DNA from: Thiocystis violacea
GTDB taxonomy: Bacteria; Pseudomonadota; Gammaproteobacteria; Chromatiales; Chromatiaceae
Direction of reading: 5' to 3'
Length of the DNA: 33,425 bases
Assembly: GCF_016583565.1 (NCBI RefSeq)
Contig: NZ_NRRF01000052.1
Coordinates: forward strand, 1-33,425
Below the pieces are notes generated by a model that searched no databases, was not told where the DNA came from, and worked only from the letters and a program-made list of their open reading frames with translations. Of the stretch, positions 30,659 to 33,425 are shown one piece after another. Position numbers and translations under genes: made by a program. Positions within the stretch are counted from its first letter, which is position 1, and every line of letters starts with the position of its first letter.

Positions 30659-33199
30659 GTGACTGACCGCCCTTCCCTCGATCAATGGTTACCGATAGAC
30701 CCGGCCCTAGAACCGCTGCGCGCGGCGCTTCGAAAGGGTCACGCTCTGTTGCAGGCTCCGACGGGGTCCGGTAAGTCCACCAAGGTGCCCTTGGCCCTGC
30801 TCGACGAAGACTGGCTCGCCGGCCTGCGCATCCTCATGCTCGAGCCGCGGCGTCCAGCGGCGCGCATGACAGCGGCGCGCATGGCGAGTCTGCTGGGCGA
30901 GCCAGTGGGCGAGCGTGTCGGCTACCAGGTCCGCTTCGAGCGCCGCGTCAGCCCGCGCACGCGCGTCGAGGTCGTGACCGAGGGCATTCTGACGCGCCGG
31001 CTGCAGCGAGATCCGGACCTCCAGGGCATCGGCCTGGTCATCTTCGACGAGTTCCATGAGCGCAATCTCCAGTCCGATCTCGGGCTGGCGCTCACCTTGG
31101 ACGTCGTCCAGAACCTGCGCCCCGAGCTGCGGCTGCTGGTGATGTCCGCGACGCTGGACAGCGAGCCGCTCGCCGCCGTGTTGGACGAGGCCGAGATCAT
31201 CCGCGGTGAAGGACGCAGCTTCCCGGTGGAGGTGCGCTATTGCGATCACGCCCGAGACACCGACGCCGTGGGCTCCGCGATCGCTGGAGTACGTCGCGCA
31301 CTGGCCGAGGACGTCGGCGACATCCTGGTCTTCTTGCCGGGAACGGGCGAAATCAGCCGCTGCGTCGAGCAGCTCGACCGCTTGAGCGATGGTGACATCG
31401 AGATCCTGCCGCTCCACGGCAGCCTGCCCTCGGCGCAGCAGGATCAGGCGCTGCTACCGGGCGACGGCCGCCGACGGCGCGTCATCGTCGCGACGGACAT
31501 CGCGGAGACCAGTGTCACCATCCAGGGCATTCGCACCGTCGTCGATACCGGACTGACCCGCAAGCCGCGCTTCGACCCCGGTTCCGGCCTGACACGCCTG
31601 GTCACCGAGGCCATCTCCCGCGCCTCCGCCGAGCAACGCGCGGGCCGCGCCGGGCGCCTCGGGCCGGGCGTCTGCTACCGACTCTGGACGCCCGCTCAGG
31701 AGCATGGCCGGCCCGCGCACCGCACCGCCGAGATCCTGCAATCGGACCTGGCTCCGATCGCGCTGGAGCTCGCGCTCTGGGGCGTGAAGGACCCCGCCGA
31801 GCTGAGCTGGCTGGATCCGCCCCCGCCCCCGGCCTGGTCGCAGGCGATCGAGCTACTGCGGGCGCTCGGCGCGCTGGACGATGCCGGCTCCATCACCCGC
31901 CTTGGACGCGCCATGGCGGAGCTGCCGGTCCACCCGCGACTCGCCGTCATGCTCCTGAGCGCCTCGACCGGGGAGCGGCAGCTTGCGGCGCGCCTCTGCG
32001 CCCTGGTCTCCGAGCGCGACCCCTTCATCGCCGCGCCGGATCGCGCACGCCCGGCGGATCTCGGCGCTCGGCTGCAGGCCCTGGACGCGCTGCGCGACAG
32101 GCGTCCACCGAGGCACATGGACCGCTACCGGCTGGCGACCGTCGAGCGCGTCGCGGCCCAGTTGATCGGGATCGTCCAGCGTGCCGATGCGTGCCCTGGA
32201 CAAGGCGCCCGCTCGCCCGGCGCCCTGCTCGCCCTCGCCTATCCCGACCGGGTCGCTCAACGCCGCGACGGCGCGGACGACCGCTACCTGCTCGCCTCCG
32301 GCGCCGGTGCCGTGCTGCCGCGTGACGATGCGCTCGCCGTCCATGCCTATCTCGTCGTCGCGGACATGGACGCCAAGGGGCGCGACGGGCGCATCCAGCG
32401 CGCGCTGCCGATCGACCAAGCCGAACTCGAGGCAGGCTTCGAGGCCCGTATCGCGCACAGCCGCGAGGTCACCTGGGACAGCGAGCGCGAGGCCGTCGCC
32501 TGCCGCGAGGTCTCCCGCCTCGGCGCCATCACCCTCGCATCGCGTCCCGTTCCACTGCAGCCGGACGACCACGCGAGCGCACGCCTCCTCGCGCGTGTCC
32601 GCGAGCTGTTCGAGCGCGCACTCGCGTGGTCGGACAGCGCGCGACAGCTTCAGGCGCGCGTCGAGCTCATGCGCCAGCACGACCCAAGGGGAGATTGGCC
32701 GGATCTCTCCGACGCAGCGCTCAATGACAGCTTGGAAGACTGGCTCGCCCCCTGGATTGAGGGCAAGTCGCGGCTCGCCGAGGTCCAGCGGCTCGACCTC
32801 GCCGCCGTCCTGACTGCCCGCCTGAGCTGGGAGCGGCAGCAACGCCTGGATCAGGAAACACCGCGCAGCTTCGCCACCCCGGCAGGCAACCATCGCCCCA
32901 TCGACTACAGGGCTGGCGACCTCCCGGTGCTCGCGGCACCACTGCAGGAGCTCTTCGGGCTCGAAGACACACCCCGCGTTTGCATGGGCCGCGTCCCCGT
33001 CCTACTGCACCTGCTCTCCCCCGCGCGCCGCCCCATGCAGGTCACCCAAGACCTCGCCGGCTTCTGGGCGCGGGGGTATGCCGACGTCCGCAAAGAGCTT
33101 CGCGGGCGCTATCCCAAACACCATTGGCCGGAGAATCCGGCCGAGGCGCAGGCGGTGGTCGGAGGCATCAAGCGTCGGGCACCGCGGCAATCCGGATAG
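30659..33199 (+). CDS. hrpB: ATP-dependent RNA helicase HrpB
   Basis: An 846-residue DEAH-type helicase with the full set of motifs: LLQAPTGSGKSTKVPLALL (motif I, near residue 32), EPRRPAARM (Ia), VTEGILTRRLQRDP, IFDEFHER (motif II, DEFH), VMSATLD (III), VFLPGTGEI, ATDIAETSVTIQGIRTVVD (V) and QRAGRAGRLGPG (VI). The helicase-associated and HrpB C-terminal domains follow, ending in RRPMQVTQDLAGFWARGYAD and RYPKHHWPENP, typical of HrpB. The GTG at 30659 fits the conserved start; AAGGA lies rather far upstream (13 bases). The length fits the family. It acts on RNA in the cytoplasm; its precise role is poorly known. It is a single gene in its own unit. Confidence 0.95.
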   Translation: MTDRPSLDQWLPIDPALEPLRAALRKGHALLQAPTGSGKSTKVPLALLDEDWLAGLRILMLEPRRPAARMTAARMASLLGEPVGERVGYQVRFERRVSPRTRVEVVTEGILTRRLQRDPDLQGIGLVIFDEFHERNLQSDLGLALTLDVVQNLRPELRLLVMSATLDSEPLAAVLDEAEIIRGEGRSFPVEVRYCDHARDTDAVGSAIAGVRRALAEDVGDILVFLPGTGEISRCVEQLDRLSDGDIEILPLHGSLPSAQQDQALLPGDGRRRRVIVATDIAETSVTIQGIRTVVDTGLTRKPRFDPGSGLTRLVTEAISRASAEQRAGRAGRLGPGVCYRLWTPAQEHGRPAHRTAEILQSDLAPIALELALWGVKDPAELSWLDPPPPPAWSQAIELLRALGALDDAGSITRLGRAMAELPVHPRLAVMLLSASTGERQLAARLCALVSERDPFIAAPDRARPADLGARLQALDALRDRRPPRHMDRYRLATVERVAAQLIGIVQRADACPGQGARSPGALLALAYPDRVAQRRDGADDRYLLASGAGAVLPRDDALAVHAYLVVADMDAKGRDGRIQRALPIDQAELEAGFEARIAHSREVTWDSEREAVACREVSRLGAITLASRPVPLQPDDHASARLLARVRELFERALAWSDSARQLQARVELMRQHDPRGDWPDLSDAALNDSLEDWLAPWIEGKSRLAEVQRLDLAAVLTARLSWERQQRLDQETPRSFATPAGNHRPIDYRAGDLPVLAAPLQELFGLEDTPRVCMGRVPVLLHLLSPARRPMQVTQDLAGFWARGYADVRKELRGRYPKHHWPENPAEAQAVVGGIKRRAPRQSG

Positions 33200-33218
33200 G
33201 GCGATCCGAACAACGCTA

Positions 33219-33425
33219 GTGCAACAGAGTGGAAATCCCGAGACTGTTTAATCATTCATGCTGCGAGCGGCTTTCCCTCATAGGTCCAGCGGAAGGGTTT
33301 GGCCAACGTGCGATTGAAGAAGTCGATGAAATCGCTGATGCGTTTCTGAAGGTCGTCGATGGAGGTGAAGTTGCCACGGCGCAGGACTTTGCGCGCCAGG
33401 ATCGAGAACCACATCTCGATCTGAT
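33219..33425 (-). mobile_element. IS630-family element, partial
   Basis: The window ends inside an insertion sequence whose transposase is read toward hrpB. A TA at 33217-33218 may be the duplicated target, since IS630-type elements insert at TA; the exact end at 33219 is inference. The other end lies outside the window. Confidence 0.55.
33256..33425 (-). CDS. IS630-family transposase, C-terminal part
   Basis: Read from the window edge, the last 56 codons give QIEMWFSILARKVLRRGNFT, then SIDDLQKRISDFIDFFNRTL and AKPFRWTYEGKPLAA before a TGA. This is the conserved C-terminus of IS630-type DDE transposases; the Glu in QIEMWFS is the expected third catalytic acid. The gene is cut only by the window edge, so its integrity is unknown. 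It ends 57 bases from the hrpB stop, tail to tail. Confidence 0.85.
   Translation of the reverse strand, partial: QIEMWFSILARKVLRRGNFTSIDDLQKRISDFIDFFNRTLAKPFRWTYEGKPLAA

Noticed and set aside
1..33425. CRISPR arrays, rRNA or tRNA genes, prophage genes
   Set aside because: I saw no regularly spaced long repeats, no rRNA or tRNA signatures and no phage structural genes in the window.

Overview
The window reads as part of the chromosome of a high-GC gammaproteobacterium, most likely a purple sulfur bacterium (Chromatiaceae) or close relative. This is inferred from a tetraheme TsdBA-type thiosulfate dehydrogenase fusion, a carboxyspermidine-type polyamine cluster, a very GC-rich coding style and a near-canonical gammaproteobacterial dif site. 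The species cannot be named from the sequence alone.

Layout. (1) 1-2713, terminus region: a NYN-domain nuclease-like gene, a KfrA-like coiled-coil DNA-binding gene, and at 2548-2575 a sequence identical to the Escherichia coli dif core over 21 consecutive bases. The window therefore probably carries the chromosome-dimer resolution site. (2) 2714-4347: a two-gene operon of a transglutaminase-like protein and an N-formylglutamate amidohydrolase-like protein. (3) 4398-9773, polyamine cluster: carboxy(nor)spermidine decarboxylase, carboxy(nor)spermidine dehydrogenase and a fold-type I Orn/Lys/Arg decarboxylase. A short nested inverted-repeat element interrupts it. (4) 9893-11548: the TsdBA cytochrome. 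(5) 11757-29214, a phosphate island: PPK2, a secreted glycerophosphodiester phosphodiesterase, a chemoreceptor coupled to an EAL/GGDEF protein, PhoU, an OmpA-type lipoprotein, a CHAD protein with a His-Gly tail, pstS1 with a small overlapping gene, pstS2-pstC-pstA-pstB-pstS3, and a Fic-like protein lacking the catalytic His. (6) 29246-33425: a CBS-domain remnant, a cupin overlapping a REP-associated (Y1) transposase, the helicase gene hrpB, and the end of an IS630-family element.

How the genes fit together. Arrays of 11-base units resembling PhoB boxes precede pstS1, pstS2, phoU and the chemoreceptor, with a weaker one before ppk2. A closely matching array precedes the polyamine operon. At phoU, the chemoreceptor, pstS2 and the polyamine operon a -10-like hexamer lies about one helical turn downstream. 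The sequence thus suggests one phosphate-starvation regulon joining phosphate uptake, phosphodiester scavenging, polyphosphate enzymes and binding proteins, taxis with cyclic-di-GMP turnover, and perhaps polyamine synthesis. The last three links are the least conventional and the most worth testing.
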